A DNA stretch of 44,113 nt from a virus (IMGVR_UViG_3300034167_000419:1-44113); one strand, 5' to 3'. Counted from the first letter of the stretch, positions 32,053 to 39,860 are shown. Translations and numbers: made by a program. The notes: generated by a model from the letters alone, not told the origin.

Positions 32053-32224
32053 TGTCGTTTTGTATTAAGTTATAAATGTATTCTAATGTTTCAACTTCTC
32101 TCAATTGAGCATCTATCAATACGAGTGCATCTGCTACTCCAATCTTCCAAAATGGGTCGTTATCCATTTCTCTTTTTGCTACTTCAATCATAGCTCCTAT
32201 TTTAATCATTGCATTTTCTTTCAT
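32045..32224 (-). CDS. 59-aa hypothetical protein
   Basis: MKENAMIKIGAMIEVAKREM, then ALVLIDAQLREVETLEYIYN. A small helical acidic protein, no signal or membrane segment. It overlaps the 31891-32052 gene by 8 bp and follows the tRNA-like sequence. Unrecognised. Confidence 0.5.
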   Translation of the reverse strand: MKENAMIKIGAMIEVAKREMDNDPFWKIGVADALVLIDAQLREVETLEYIYNLIQNDNE

Positions 32225-32385
32225 TGTTTATAATTTTAATTTAGTTGTCAGGGTAGGAATCGAACCTACTTGTAGTTTAAACTACCGAGCCATTCTCCTG
32301 ACTTCCATACCAACCTGTGTCTTTCAGGGTTACTGGTTTGCCGACCTTACTACTAACCCTTTTTCTAAGATGTCGAGCCTAACAG
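32225..32385 (-). other. Gene-free stretch with structured RNA features
   Basis: 161 bp without a gene between the 32224 start and the VRR-NUC stop. It contains the 57-nt tRNA-like sequence and, upstream on the minus strand, AGGGTTA pairing with TAACCCT around a 21-nt loop (about 32335-32370). Confidence 0.5.
32246..32302 (-). tRNA. tRNA-like sequence, short and probably degenerate
   Basis: Minus-strand 57-nt sequence. A perfect 5-bp T-stem with loop TTCGATT (GTAGG...CCTAC), and a 6-bp acceptor-like stem GTCAGG/CCTGAC ending in A. A D-arm-like GGCTCGGTAG is present, but the space between acceptor and T-arm is only 26 nt, too short for normal D and anticodon arms; it instead holds the palindrome GTAGTTTAAACTAC. 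It may be a deleted tRNA, a tRNA-like structure or an att-site remnant. Confidence 0.5.
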
Positions 32386-32643
32386 TTAGCGTTGGTAATC
32401 TTCTTTATACTTAGTCCAAATATTAATTTCAAATCCATTTGTACGTAGGGTTTCTATAACGTGGGATTGTATTGGCGATAAAACTCCTTTAGGTTGCTTA
32501 ACTTCCACGAACATAGCTTTACCATCTTTCAATGCGAGTATGTCAGGTATTCCTGTAAGCGAGGTCTTTATGAGCTTCACTACTATCCAACCATCTTCTT
32601 GTAACTTCTTCTTAATCTGTGTTTGCCTACTACTTTCTAACAT
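32386..32643 (-). CDS. VRR-NUC-type nuclease
   Basis: 85 residues from the ATG at 32643 (MLESSRQTQIKKKLQEDGWI...). Holds the PD-(D/E)xK core of VRR-NUC nucleases: PDILAL with Asp34, FVEVKQPKG with Glu47 and Lys49, then SPIQSHVIETL. Such small nucleases process DNA junctions in phage and repair pathways. A longer in-frame start at 32670 would intrude further into the upstream gene, so I prefer the shorter form, which has the usual length of single-domain VRR-NUC proteins. Confidence 0.82.
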   Translation of the reverse strand: MLESSRQTQIKKKLQEDGWIVVKLIKTSLTGIPDILALKDGKAMFVEVKQPKGVLSPIQSHVIETLRTNGFEINIWTKYKEDYQR

Positions 32644-32884
32644 ATATCTTATTATCATAATCACATTCAAACTCTACTAATCCACTTCCATCTAAATAAA
32701 TAAATGTGTATATCCAATGATACCTTCCATACTTATTTGGCATATCCTCATTTATTCTAATCCCACTATATCTAATTTCTTTTCCTAATGGAGTTAGCTG
32801 GATGCGTTGGTCTAACCAATAATCACGCTTTTGAAATGTAATACATTCAGGAGGTAGTGGAACAAACTCAATTGGTTTTTTCAT
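32630..32884 (-). CDS. Hypothetical protein, 84 aa
   Basis: Unrecognised. Beta-rich with aromatic residues (MKKPIEFVPLPPECITFQKR; YHWIYTFIYLDGSGLVEFEC). No signal peptide or membrane helix. Overlaps the VRR-NUC start by 14 bp and the 32881-33054 gene by 4 bp (ATGA). Confidence 0.6.
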   Translation of the reverse strand: MKKPIEFVPLPPECITFQKRDYWLDQRIQLTPLGKEIRYSGIRINEDMPNKYGRYHWIYTFIYLDGSGLVEFECDYDNKIYVRK

Positions 32885-33054
32885 AAAGTTTCAACTTCAT
32901 CATTAGCTAAACAATGAGTACTCCATCCATTTTCATAATACAAAGTATAAATTTTTCCTTCTTGGTATTCAACACGTATTTTTGATATTACACCAATATC
33001 TCCGTTTAACAACTCTATTTTATCTCCTAACTTTAATTCACTTACTTTTTTCAT
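32881..33054 (-). CDS. 57-aa beta-barrel-like protein
   Basis: MKKVSELKLGDKIELLNGDI, GVISKIRVEYQEGKIYTLYY, then ENGWSTHCLANDEVETL. Alternating strands with a KLGDKIEL start look like a small SH3/KOW-type barrel. It begins a minus-strand unit behind the promoter at 33072. Function unknown. Confidence 0.55.
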   Translation of the reverse strand: MKKVSELKLGDKIELLNGDIGVISKIRVEYQEGKIYTLYYENGWSTHCLANDEVETL

Positions 33055-33071
33055 ATCTTTATTTATTTTGA

Positions 33072-33101
33072 CAAATGTAATACTTTAATTTTAATTACAA
33101 A
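33072..33101 (-). promoter_or_regulatory. Promoter of the 33054-31129 unit
   Basis: Minus strand: TTTG (33101-33098), 18 bp, TACATTTG (33079-33072), 17 bp before the ATG at 33054. The AAGTATTACATTTG core also occurs at 40579 and, with one change, at 37151. Confidence 0.6.
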
Positions 33102-34327
33102 ATGTTTTCACGATTAAAATTCGATAAAGTGTAATTTTTTTTATTCATCACTGCTTTGTACACATTCTTTTCTATACCATTTTTTGCAAATATCCAATAT
33201 ATATCGTTTGATGGTCTGTCAGAAGTCGTCATTCGGTCACGGCTTTGCCAATAAGAAGTAGCACTAAAATCAATGTTGTAATAAACCAAATACTTTGCGT
33301 TTTTTAAACTTATACCTTCACGACCTGACACAATTTGTAAAGCTATACATTTAAAAGTATTATTAAACTCATCCAAATCTTCTGTCAAGTTTTCTGCCCC
33401 ATATACTTGACGCAAGGCATTTAGTTCTTCCTTAAATTTATAGAATATAGCAATCTTATTAAATCTAAACCTTTCCTCTATAAACTTTGCCTTTGAATAA
33501 TCAATTACCATTGATGTGCCATCCTCGAACTTACAAGTTCCACTTGACAACTGATGAACCTTCTGCATTAATTTTACTCCAGTATCTCCTAATATCAATC
33601 CACTTTTGCCTTGCACTATTTTATCACGTTTTAAACGCTTAATAATGTCATAAGTAATCGGTAACATTTCGCACTCTAAAATATGTTCATTAACTTCAGA
33701 TGTAAACCCAGCTTGAGCTTGTGTAAAAGTTATAATATACGGTTGTATTTGCGGTAAAATTTTACTTTCTATTCCATCCTTATAAACCTTAACTCTTGCA
33801 TATCCAAGATTTTGTTCTGTAACATTTACATAATCATTCGCCCATTTGTAGAAGTTAGTGTAATGTTTAAATGGAGCAAAGTCATTAATCCAAAACTGAT
33901 GAAATATTTGAGAATAGCTTTCAGGGGACATAGTTCCACTTAATAATATAGAAGGTATTTTATGAAATCTTTTCTTATATATTTTAGTAAACTTATTAAT
34001 CTTGGGAAATGTTCCAAAAAGACCGTGAGATTCATCACATATAACTATATCAAAATCGTTGCCTTCTATCTTGTGGATTGATTCTTTATTTATGATATTT
34101 AAGTCGTATTTATATCCAAAAGCATCATAATCTCCTTGAATAGAACTAAACGCTTTAATTTTTGTAATAAACAGAACTTTTTTAGCTCCATATAGCTTAC
34201 AAGTTTCTAATGCAGTTAATGTTTTACCCAAACGTACTTGCAAATTTAAGAATACAAATCCTTTTTCTTTTAATAAATCATTAGCTTCATTAGCTATACG
34301 AACTTGATAATCCCTCAGTTTTTGCAT
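33095..34327 (-). CDS. SF2 (DEAD/SNF2-like) DNA helicase
   Basis: A 410-residue superfamily-2 helicase. Motif I VRLGKT (31-36), motif II DESH (98-101), motif III SGT (130-132), and late motifs VSGREGISL and YWQSRDRMTT with the arginine-finger region. The second RecA lobe covers about 210-400. It probably unwinds DNA or remodels complexes in replication/recombination. The first 38 bp overlap the homing endonuclease end in another frame. Confidence 0.88.
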   Translation of the reverse strand: MQKLRDYQVRIANEANDLLKEKGFVFLNLQVRLGKTLTALETCKLYGAKKVLFITKIKAFSSIQGDYDAFGYKYDLNIINKESIHKIEGNDFDIVICDESHGLFGTFPKINKFTKIYKKRFHKIPSILLSGTMSPESYSQIFHQFWINDFAPFKHYTNFYKWANDYVNVTEQNLGYARVKVYKDGIESKILPQIQPYIITFTQAQAGFTSEVNEHILECEMLPITYDIIKRLKRDKIVQGKSGLILGDTGVKLMQKVHQLSSGTCKFEDGTSMVIDYSKAKFIEERFRFNKIAIFYKFKEELNALRQVYGAENLTEDLDEFNNTFKCIALQIVSGREGISLKNAKYLVYYNIDFSATSYWQSRDRMTTSDRPSNDIYWIFAKNGIEKNVYKAVMNKKNYTLSNFNRENIL

Positions 34328-34802
34328 AATTCAAATATTTTTTATAAGCATCTAATTCATTTTCAAATCTTCCTAAATTAATAGTTTTTCCATTTACTTT
34401 TATTTTAGAACTCCATTTACTTCTATTTTTATCCCAACTAACTCCAGTATATTTAGAACTTCTATTTTGAGTATTTTCATAGTGATGTGTATTTTCTCTA
34501 TTTGTAACCCATTCTAAATTTTCTACATTATTATTTAATATATTTGAGTCTTTATGGTTTACTATGTTTTTACCTTCAATTTTATCTAAAAAATATTCAG
34601 CAACCAATCTATGTATAGAAAACATTTTATCATTTATTTTTTGGAATCTGTATCCTTGATAGCCAATATTAGAAGTTAATATCTTTTCTTTTGAATAATA
34701 ATATCCATATCTATTTTTTAATTTTTTAGGCAAACTTTTTACATTACCATAGTTGCTTATTTCATAATCTTCAAATCCTTTTATTTTTTTATATATCTCC
34801 AT
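34290..34802 (-). CDS. HNH homing endonuclease with NUMOD4 and AP2 domains
   Basis: A 170-residue free-standing homing endonuclease. N-terminal NUMOD4 (KIKGFEDYEISNYGNVKSLP, about 6-25), central HNH (HRLVAEYFLD..., NIVNHKDSNILNNNVENLEW, about 65-105) and an AP2-like DNA-binding C-terminus (SKYTGVSWDKNRSKWSSKIK, about 116-160). It cuts uninvaded DNA so its gene spreads. It looks more AT-rich than its neighbours. Its 3' end overlaps the helicase start by 38 bp, suggesting insertion just in front of the helicase. Confidence 0.92.
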   Translation of the reverse strand: MEIYKKIKGFEDYEISNYGNVKSLPKKLKNRYGYYYSKEKILTSNIGYQGYRFQKINDKMFSIHRLVAEYFLDKIEGKNIVNHKDSNILNNNVENLEWVTNRENTHHYENTQNRSSKYTGVSWDKNRSKWSSKIKVNGKTINLGRFENELDAYKKYLNYAKTEGLSSSYS

Positions 34803-34803
34803 A

Positions 34804-35175
34804 TTATTTTTCTACTTTTACTATATATTTGTCCTCTATTGAAGTATTTTTCTTTATATAATACCTATCATTTAATTTAAACGCATTATACACTTCAAGT
34901 TTATCATTGTAATTGGTATGTACTTTGTATTGATTGTCAGGATTAAATCTTGCATTAAATAAAAGACAATCTTCATTCCCTTCTTCTATACCATCTTGCA
35001 TACAAGGATTTCTATTAATCCATTCGAACAATCTACCTCTTTCGTTATCAGTTAATGTATTATAGTGCTTATCAATTACATCATCCCAAAACATTGCTCT
35101 TGCAATAGGTCTTGGAGGAATACACGCTTCAACTAAAAAACTAAACTCAAAGAAATCTATGTTAAATCTACTCAT
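34804..35175 (-). CDS. Hypothetical phage protein, 123 aa
   Basis: Contains FFEFSFLVEACIPPRPIARA and MFWDDVIDKHYNTLTDNERG, then LFEWINRNPC, a pattern I have seen in hypothetical proteins of Bacteroidota phages. Function unknown. Its start overlaps the previous stop by one base (TAATG) and it is 1 bp before the homing endonuclease. Confidence 0.65.
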   Translation of the reverse strand: MSRFNIDFFEFSFLVEACIPPRPIARAMFWDDVIDKHYNTLTDNERGRLFEWINRNPCMQDGIEEGNEDCLLFNARFNPDNQYKVHTNYNDKLEVYNAFKLNDRYYIKKNTSIEDKYIVKVEK

Positions 35176-35417
35176 TACTCTATTAATTTATCAATGTCAA
35201 TATTGTGAGCATAAAGTGCATCTGATATACCTTTTGCCATTGCATCTATGCCATCAAATACATCGTTATTAGTATTGTCTATACTTTCAAATCTATTTTC
35301 CATAGTTTTACGCAATTGTAGTATATCAAATAAAGCACAAGCCATATCTAATGACTGATTAACTCTATTAAACTCCATTTGTTCTTCGGGTAAATTAAAT
35401 TCTAGTATTGCTTTCAT
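35175..35417 (-). CDS. Hypothetical phage protein, 80 aa
   Basis: MKAILEFNLPEEQMEFNRVN then DMACALFDILQLRKTMENRF. The KAILEFNLPEE start and helical end are shared by short uncharacterised phage proteins encoded near helicases and primases. No catalytic motif. ATGA overlap with the 31-aa gene. Confidence 0.65.
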   Translation of the reverse strand: MKAILEFNLPEEQMEFNRVNQSLDMACALFDILQLRKTMENRFESIDNTNNDVFDGIDAMAKGISDALYAHNIDIDKLIE

Positions 35418-35509
35418 AATCCTGAATAATAAGTTAAACCTAAAATTACATCATAATAAAAATACATCCTTGCATCTCTATCTGATTCTTTCCATCTTCC
35501 TGTATACAT
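35414..35509 (-). CDS. 31-aa hypothetical protein
   Basis: MYTGRWKESDRDARMYFYYD then VILGLTYYSGL. Start overlaps the previous stop by one base (TAATG) and stop overlaps the next start by four (ATGA), which makes a real gene likely despite its size. Unrecognised. Confidence 0.5.
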   Translation of the reverse strand: MYTGRWKESDRDARMYFYYDVILGLTYYSGL

Positions 35510-35658
35510 TATCTTATTTTTTTAAATTGAACTAATCCGTCATTTGATGTTCTTTTTAGGATAATTCCACTTAGTTCACCTGTACTATAAGTTAAATCTT
35601 GTATGTGTTCCCAGTTACCCCATTTTCTATTCCACCACTTTTTAATTGAATCTTTCAT
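35509..35658 (-). CDS. 49-aa hypothetical protein
   Basis: MKDSIKKWWNRKWGNWEHIQ then DLTYSTGELSGIILKRTSND and a basic end. Four Trp residues near the N-terminus. 3 bp after the 35662-36072 gene. Unrecognised. Confidence 0.55.
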   Translation of the reverse strand: MKDSIKKWWNRKWGNWEHIQDLTYSTGELSGIILKRTSNDGLVQFKKIR

Positions 35659-35661
35659 ATC

Positions 35662-36072
35662 TTATTTCTTTTTAAATTGTTCTAAAACATAATCTGGACT
35701 TAATCCATCGTGTTTGATAAGTAACATTGCTAACACTTCTTTCTCACTATAACTTCTTTCTTGTTGCCATTTAGCACCATTAATAAAATCTTCTGCTGCA
35801 TACCTACTTTCTTGTCCTCCTACAAATTGCTCATTATATTTCAAAGCAGCTTCTTCAACTTCTTCAAATGTTTCTTGTTCGGGGTCTTCTTTTAAGAACT
35901 TTTCTTTAATTACATCTGATAGATTAGGCAATCCATCTAATTCTCCTGTAAAATCAAAATAAATCTCTTCTTCAAGTGTTTCTTGTTTCATAACTAATTT
36001 ATTAGCAGTATCTCTAACTCTTTGTTTTACTTCTTCTGATGTTTCAGATAAAATTTTGTCTTTAATTTTCAT
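35662..36072 (-). CDS. Hypothetical phage protein, 136 aa
   Basis: Start chosen at 36072 (MKIKDKILSETSEEVKQRVR), overlapping the previous stop by 11 bp; an in-frame ATG at 36096 would overlap more. The middle (EEAALKYNEQ...AAEDFINGAKWQQERSYSEK) is a conserved stretch in many phage hypothetical proteins. Acidic, helical; ends LEQFKKK, similar to the YKK ends of the paralogous small genes upstream. Confidence 0.65.
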   Translation of the reverse strand: MKIKDKILSETSEEVKQRVRDTANKLVMKQETLEEEIYFDFTGELDGLPNLSDVIKEKFLKEDPEQETFEEVEEAALKYNEQFVGGQESRYAAEDFINGAKWQQERSYSEKEVLAMLLIKHDGLSPDYVLEQFKKK

Positions 36073-36256
36073 TCTGTTCCTTTTTAAATTGTTCAAATAA
36101 TTCTTCTACTGATTTAACACCATCGTAGTTTTTTAATAACCACTTTCCAAAATTAATAGTAAAATCTTCAAGTTTTTTTTGTTTTTTTACTAAAAGTACT
36201 TGTTTAATATCTTCAGATATTTCTGATATTATCTTATTTTTTATAGATTGTTCCAT
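36062..36256 (-). CDS. Small paralogous protein, 64 aa
   Basis: First of four related genes: EDFTINFGKWLLKNYDGVKS then VEELFEQFKKEQ. The shared pattern is [ED]xF[TA]I[NG]F..W followed by a C-terminal LxE.[FY]KK. Function unknown. Overlaps the start of the 35662-36072 gene. Confidence 0.6.
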   Translation of the reverse strand: MEQSIKNKIISEISEDIKQVLLVKKQKKLEDFTINFGKWLLKNYDGVKSVEELFEQFKKEQNEN

Positions 36257-36348
36257 TATTCTGTTCCTTTTTTAATTAAATAATACCATAGCCAAATCAT
36301 TTTTGACCTTATAAACTCGTATGCTGCTAATACTAATATATACTTCAT
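36256..36348 (-). CDS. 30-aa membrane peptide
   Basis: MKYILVLAAYEFIRSKMIWL then WYYLIKKGTE. A hydrophobic, aromatic helix, ending with a basic tail. It fits exactly between two paralogous genes with an ATGA overlap on one side and TAATG on the other. Function unknown. Confidence 0.5.
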   Translation of the reverse strand: MKYILVLAAYEFIRSKMIWLWYYLIKKGTE

Positions 36349-36545
36349 AATGTTTTTTTATATTCTTCTAATAATACTTCAAAATGTTCTTTTTTATAAT
36401 CAGTATCTAAATTTATCATTTGCTTTGACATCCAAATACAAAAATTAATTGTAAAATCCTCTGCTACTTCATAACACGCATTGGCAAATCTAATTGCTTC
36501 TCCTTTTGTGTTTATTGATATTTCTGTTGTGAATTTCTCTATCAT
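36345..36545 (-). CDS. Small paralogous protein, 66 aa
   Basis: Second family member: AEDFTINFCIWMSKQMINLD then FEVLLEEYKKTL. Same [ED]xFxI..F..W and LLE.YKK pattern as its neighbours. Overlaps the 36542-36727 gene by 4 bp (ATGA). Function unknown. Confidence 0.6.
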   Translation of the reverse strand: MIEKFTTEISINTKGEAIRFANACYEVAEDFTINFCIWMSKQMINLDTDYKKEHFEVLLEEYKKTL

Positions 36546-36727
36546 AACTTCTCTATTTCTAATTTTACATTATACCAATATTTACTTCCAGTTTCTTTTA
36601 TTAATTCATCAACTGCCAATAACGCACATTGTTTTGAAAATTCCTTCATAGAAACTCCTCTTGTGAAATCTCTACCCAACTCATCAAATGAGTTTACTAA
36701 CTGTATTGCTTTTTCTTTTGGTGTCAT
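36542..36727 (-). CDS. Hypothetical phage protein, 61 aa
   Basis: MTPKEKAIQLVNSFDELGRD then FSKQCALLAVDELIKETGSK and a KLEIEKL end. The TPKEKA...KQCALxAVDE pattern recurs in small proteins of Bacteroidota phages. Not a member of the FxIxFxxW family. ATGA overlaps on both sides. Confidence 0.65.
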   Translation of the reverse strand: MTPKEKAIQLVNSFDELGRDFTRGVSMKEFSKQCALLAVDELIKETGSKYWYNVKLEIEKL

Positions 36728-36936
36728 AATGTTTTTTTATACATTTCTAATAATTCATTTGTTCTATTTTGGTCTTTAAACCATTGAATATTATATTCAC
36801 AATCACAAACCCATTCTGCAAATCCAATAGCAAAGTTTTCTGCTCTTTGTTCAAGTTCTATTCCGATTGCATTTATAACATCATCTGTTAATGGCAAATG
36901 CATTATTTCAACTTCTAATTTATCTTTTAGTGTCAT
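36724..36936 (-). CDS. Small paralogous protein, 70 aa
   Basis: Start set at 36936 (MTLKDKLEVEIMHLPLTDDV); a longer frame to 37047 would lie mostly inside the neighbouring gene. Third family member: AENFAIGFAEWVCDCEYNIQ then NELLEMYKKTL. Function unknown. Confidence 0.6.
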   Translation of the reverse strand: MTLKDKLEVEIMHLPLTDDVINAIGIELEQRAENFAIGFAEWVCDCEYNIQWFKDQNRTNELLEMYKKTL

Positions 36937-37138
36937 ATTTATTTTTATTTTCATAATCTTTTTCTTTTTTATATATTTCCAATAATTCTTTAACTGGAGT
37001 GTAATATATTTTACTACATTCAACCCACTCTGCAAATCCAATAGCAAATTCTTCTGCTAATTGCACAAATGAATCCTCTTGTTGTTTGTAAGTAATGGAA
37101 TCATCTATTATGTCTTTAAACTTTTCTTTTAGTGTCAT
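36920..37138 (-). CDS. Small paralogous protein, 72 aa
   Basis: Fourth family member, first in this unit: MTLKEKFKDIIDDSITYKQQ, then AEEFAIGFAEWVECSKIYYT and KELLEIYKKEKDYE with a basic tail. FAIGFAEWV is shared exactly with the gene after it, so recent duplication is likely. Overlaps it by 17 bp. Confidence 0.6.
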   Translation of the reverse strand: MTLKEKFKDIIDDSITYKQQEDSFVQLAEEFAIGFAEWVECSKIYYTPVKELLEIYKKEKDYENKNKYDTKR

Positions 37139-37150
37139 ATATTTTTTTTG

Positions 37151-37158
37151 TAAATGTA
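37151..37158 (-). promoter_or_regulatory. Probable promoter of the 37138-33095 unit
   Basis: Minus-strand AAGTATTACATTTA, one base away from the AAGTATTACATTTG core at 33072 and 40579. It is 12 bp before the ATG at 37138. No -33 box is clear. Confidence 0.45.
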
Positions 37159-37218
37159 ATACTTTATTCTATTATTAAAAATTATTTAACATAAATTTGT
37201 ATTTTCGGTCTGCCGTAT

Positions 37219-39534
37219 TTAAAACATTATTTCTTCTTCAGTTCCTTCTTCTCCAACCATAAACCATTTCATTCCGTTGCTATTACCATCATCGTATTTA
37301 ATATCTCTAAACTGGCAATACTTCTGTATGAATATTTGGAATCGTTTGTGAGTCAATTTGAATTGAGCAAAATCGGGATAATCTCGTTTAAAATTATCTA
37401 AATAAATCTGCTTATCTAATCGTATTCCAATCGGTAGGTTTTCGCTATCCATCGACCATTCGTTAAACTCAGGAGAGGTACTCGCAATAAACTTACGCAA
37501 TTTAGTGTTCTTACTATTTTGAGCAATCAAACCATAAGTAAAATAAGTCTGTAAGCACTCAACCATATAATTATCAAATCTGTGGAAATCATCCATATCC
37601 CAATCATCAAATAATTGTCTGCCAAAATCTTGCTCAGGAGTTAATGTCTTACCATAATATTGTGCTATCTCCAGCTCGTGCCTTCTACGGTCTTGTGAGT
37701 GTCCATCTCCTTTGATTGCATAGTTAGTAGAGATTATTACTTTAGGAGATTCGTGTACATTCAACTTTATAGCATCTTTGTTTTTCTTCTCTAATGTAAT
37801 TCCTTCTGTAATCAAACTAAAATTATTCTCAAAGTCAAATCCTTTCTTAACATCATCAAACACAAGTACTTTGGTTTCTAACGATATGGTTTGGTACGAG
37901 AATTGTTTTTTACTATCGTACTGCTTCCCATCTATAATGTCCGTTCTTCTAATCTGACCAATCCCTTGTACAAATAATCCTTTTCCAGTTCCACCTTCAG
38001 GAGATTCTGATATGATTTCGTCATTAAGGATTACAGCCTTGTTTTGAGAACGATTTTTATAATTTAATAGTAAGTAACCTATCGTACATTTCATTGCATC
38101 AGAATCGTTGTGGGATATGTTCTCGATGAATTTCTGATAGTCATTGTCACTTGATTTTGTTTTTACCCAGTCCCTATCCAATATCTGACTCTCCCATATA
38201 TATCCATCCATCTCAAAGTATTCCTTCAATTCTACTTTGGTTTGAGTGATTTCTAAAATACCATTTGAGAATGGAATATAACTTACATCTTTTAAATCCT
38301 TAAGCATCATCAAATCAATCGTTTCTAACATTATCAAATATTGCTCGGTAAACAAGTTATGATAAGTTGAGCAGTAATTAAATACATCGATATGCTTTCC
38401 TTGAAGTAAGTAGGTAAGAACAAAATCCTTAATTCTTGCTACCGATGATTCTCTTACTTTATTTGACTTTGTGTACACAAACATTGGTTTGTCACTTCCA
38501 TTTGGATAGTGTTTATAAAACCCCTTTTCTTCTAAGAATATCTTATACTTTAAAGAATCAATTTTTACATTGTCCTTTTTATCTAAGTACCAAAAGTTTG
38601 AGTTTTCGCTTACTACTTTTAAATCTTCAAATGTATCTTCATCGATGTTGTGTATTTTCATTACCTCTGCTTTACCTCTATGTAAGTCAAGTTTAATCCT
38701 ATCAATTTTCTGATAATCCTCAAAGTATTTAGAATCGAATTGCCTTTTACGGTATGCAGACTTAATAGTAGTCTTAGCTTCTTGCTCTGAAAACTCTCCA
38801 ATTATTACATTGTTAAGTATATATCCCTCAGCAGTATATTGGCTAACTCCATACTCACAAAATGCTCCAGCTAAATCAAACACAAACGCATTACGCTCTC
38901 CTTCATTAAATCCTTTACCCCAATTGAATTTCATTATCCTATCAATAATCTTATCCTCATCTGTAATTGGAACTAATGGCACACGTTCTGAAATAGTAAA
39001 ACCCTCATCAACTAACTTTGCATCAAACATTTCTGCATCATAATTAACATAGATGTTCGGGTCATAGCTTTCAAAACAAACTCTATCCACATTTGAATTA
39101 GCAATGTCAAAATAATCAAAATCAAATTTCTTCTGAAATTCTTTGAAGTACTTTGGATGTGTTTCTTTAGTAGAAACTGGGATTTTTACAACTCCTTTTA
39201 TACCATTCCCTGAAGGAGAAATGAACAATAATACGAAGTGTGGATTTTGCTTCAATAATTCAAAATGTTCGTTAATTACGTCATTATTGGGGTATTTGTC
39301 GTAATCTACAACCATTAGACCTGAATGAGTAATCAATCCGTTTGAATTTCTTTCGCTAAACTCTCCAGCAAATAAGATACAAGGTAGTTGTTTTTTTAAA
39401 TCCTCTCCATTGCGGATGCGTTCGATTAAGTCTTTACTTTTACCTTCTTTTATTCTCGCAACAACCTTTTCGATTGGAACTATAAATGGAACTTCTTTTG
39501 ATTTTAATAAATCTTTGAATACTGATATTTTCAT
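37219..39534 (-). CDS. Primase-helicase with BT4734/VirE-N N-terminus
   Basis: A 771-residue replication protein. Residues about 1-200 match the BT4734/BF3469-like VirE-N domain (LPCILFAGEFSERNSNGLIT, HSGLMVVDYDKYP). The middle (about 200-330) has a primase-C-terminal-like helical region. Around 510 is Walker A GGTGKG, then VLVFDDVKKG and KVIISTNYAI of an SF3/AAA+ helicase. It should prime and open DNA at the origin. No polymerase domain. Hairpin-rich 39535-39860 lies directly upstream. Confidence 0.85.
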   Translation of the reverse strand: MKISVFKDLLKSKEVPFIVPIEKVVARIKEGKSKDLIERIRNGEDLKKQLPCILFAGEFSERNSNGLITHSGLMVVDYDKYPNNDVINEHFELLKQNPHFVLLFISPSGNGIKGVVKIPVSTKETHPKYFKEFQKKFDFDYFDIANSNVDRVCFESYDPNIYVNYDAEMFDAKLVDEGFTISERVPLVPITDEDKIIDRIMKFNWGKGFNEGERNAFVFDLAGAFCEYGVSQYTAEGYILNNVIIGEFSEQEAKTTIKSAYRKRQFDSKYFEDYQKIDRIKLDLHRGKAEVMKIHNIDEDTFEDLKVVSENSNFWYLDKKDNVKIDSLKYKIFLEEKGFYKHYPNGSDKPMFVYTKSNKVRESSVARIKDFVLTYLLQGKHIDVFNYCSTYHNLFTEQYLIMLETIDLMMLKDLKDVSYIPFSNGILEITQTKVELKEYFEMDGYIWESQILDRDWVKTKSSDNDYQKFIENISHNDSDAMKCTIGYLLLNYKNRSQNKAVILNDEIISESPEGGTGKGLFVQGIGQIRRTDIIDGKQYDSKKQFSYQTISLETKVLVFDDVKKGFDFENNFSLITEGITLEKKNKDAIKLNVHESPKVIISTNYAIKGDGHSQDRRRHELEIAQYYGKTLTPEQDFGRQLFDDWDMDDFHRFDNYMVECLQTYFTYGLIAQNSKNTKLRKFIASTSPEFNEWSMDSENLPIGIRLDKQIYLDNFKRDYPDFAQFKLTHKRFQIFIQKYCQFRDIKYDDGNSNGMKWFMVGEEGTEEEIMF

Positions 39535-39546
39535 AATTATAATTTA

Positions 39547-39592
39547 AAGAGCCTTAACTCATTGGCATCCACTCCAAATCATTAAGGCTCTT
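39547..39592 (-). promoter_or_regulatory. Hairpin in the primase leader
   Basis: An 11-bp perfect stem (39547-39557 with 39582-39592) with an extra inner TTGG/CCAA pair, ending 12 nt before the primase-helicase ATG (39534). The T-run after it is weak, so translational or attenuation control is as likely as termination. Confidence 0.5.
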
Positions 39593-39787
39593 ATGGTTTT
39601 TACACCTAATTTCTTAAAGTATGTGGATGTTATACTTATATGTAAGTCGTACGACTTACTATTTAACGTTAGATAAACCCCATTTTTTAGGGTCTATTGT
39701 TCAGCGAAAGGTAATGTTCATTAACAATGAACAGCTGAAAAAAATGAACACATTGGCATTAATATAAGACTGAAGTCTTATTGGATG

Positions 39788-39811
39788 AAAAACCCTCTCC
39801 GAAAAGAGGGT
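39788..39811 (-). terminator. Terminator of the SSB-like gene
   Basis: On the minus strand ACCCTCT (39811-39805) pairs with AGAGGGT (39798-39792) and is followed by TTTTT. Confidence 0.75.
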
Positions 39812-39860
39812 AATCAAAAAAGACTAAATAGCTGTTCTTATGGGAAGCACAAATAGTACA

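Larger units (their letters stand above)
39535..39860. other. Hairpin-rich intergenic region, candidate origin
   Basis: 326 bp without a gene, between the SSB-like protein and the primase-helicase. Inverted repeats: AAGAGCCTTAA/TTAAGGCTCTT (39547-39557, 39582-39592), a perfect palindrome GTAAGTCGTACGACTTAC (39642-39659), TTCAGC...GCTGAA enclosing TGTTCATT/AATGAACA (about 39700-39741), ATAAGACT/AGTCTTAT (about 39764-39781), and a minus-strand terminator hairpin (39788-39811). Confidence 0.65.
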
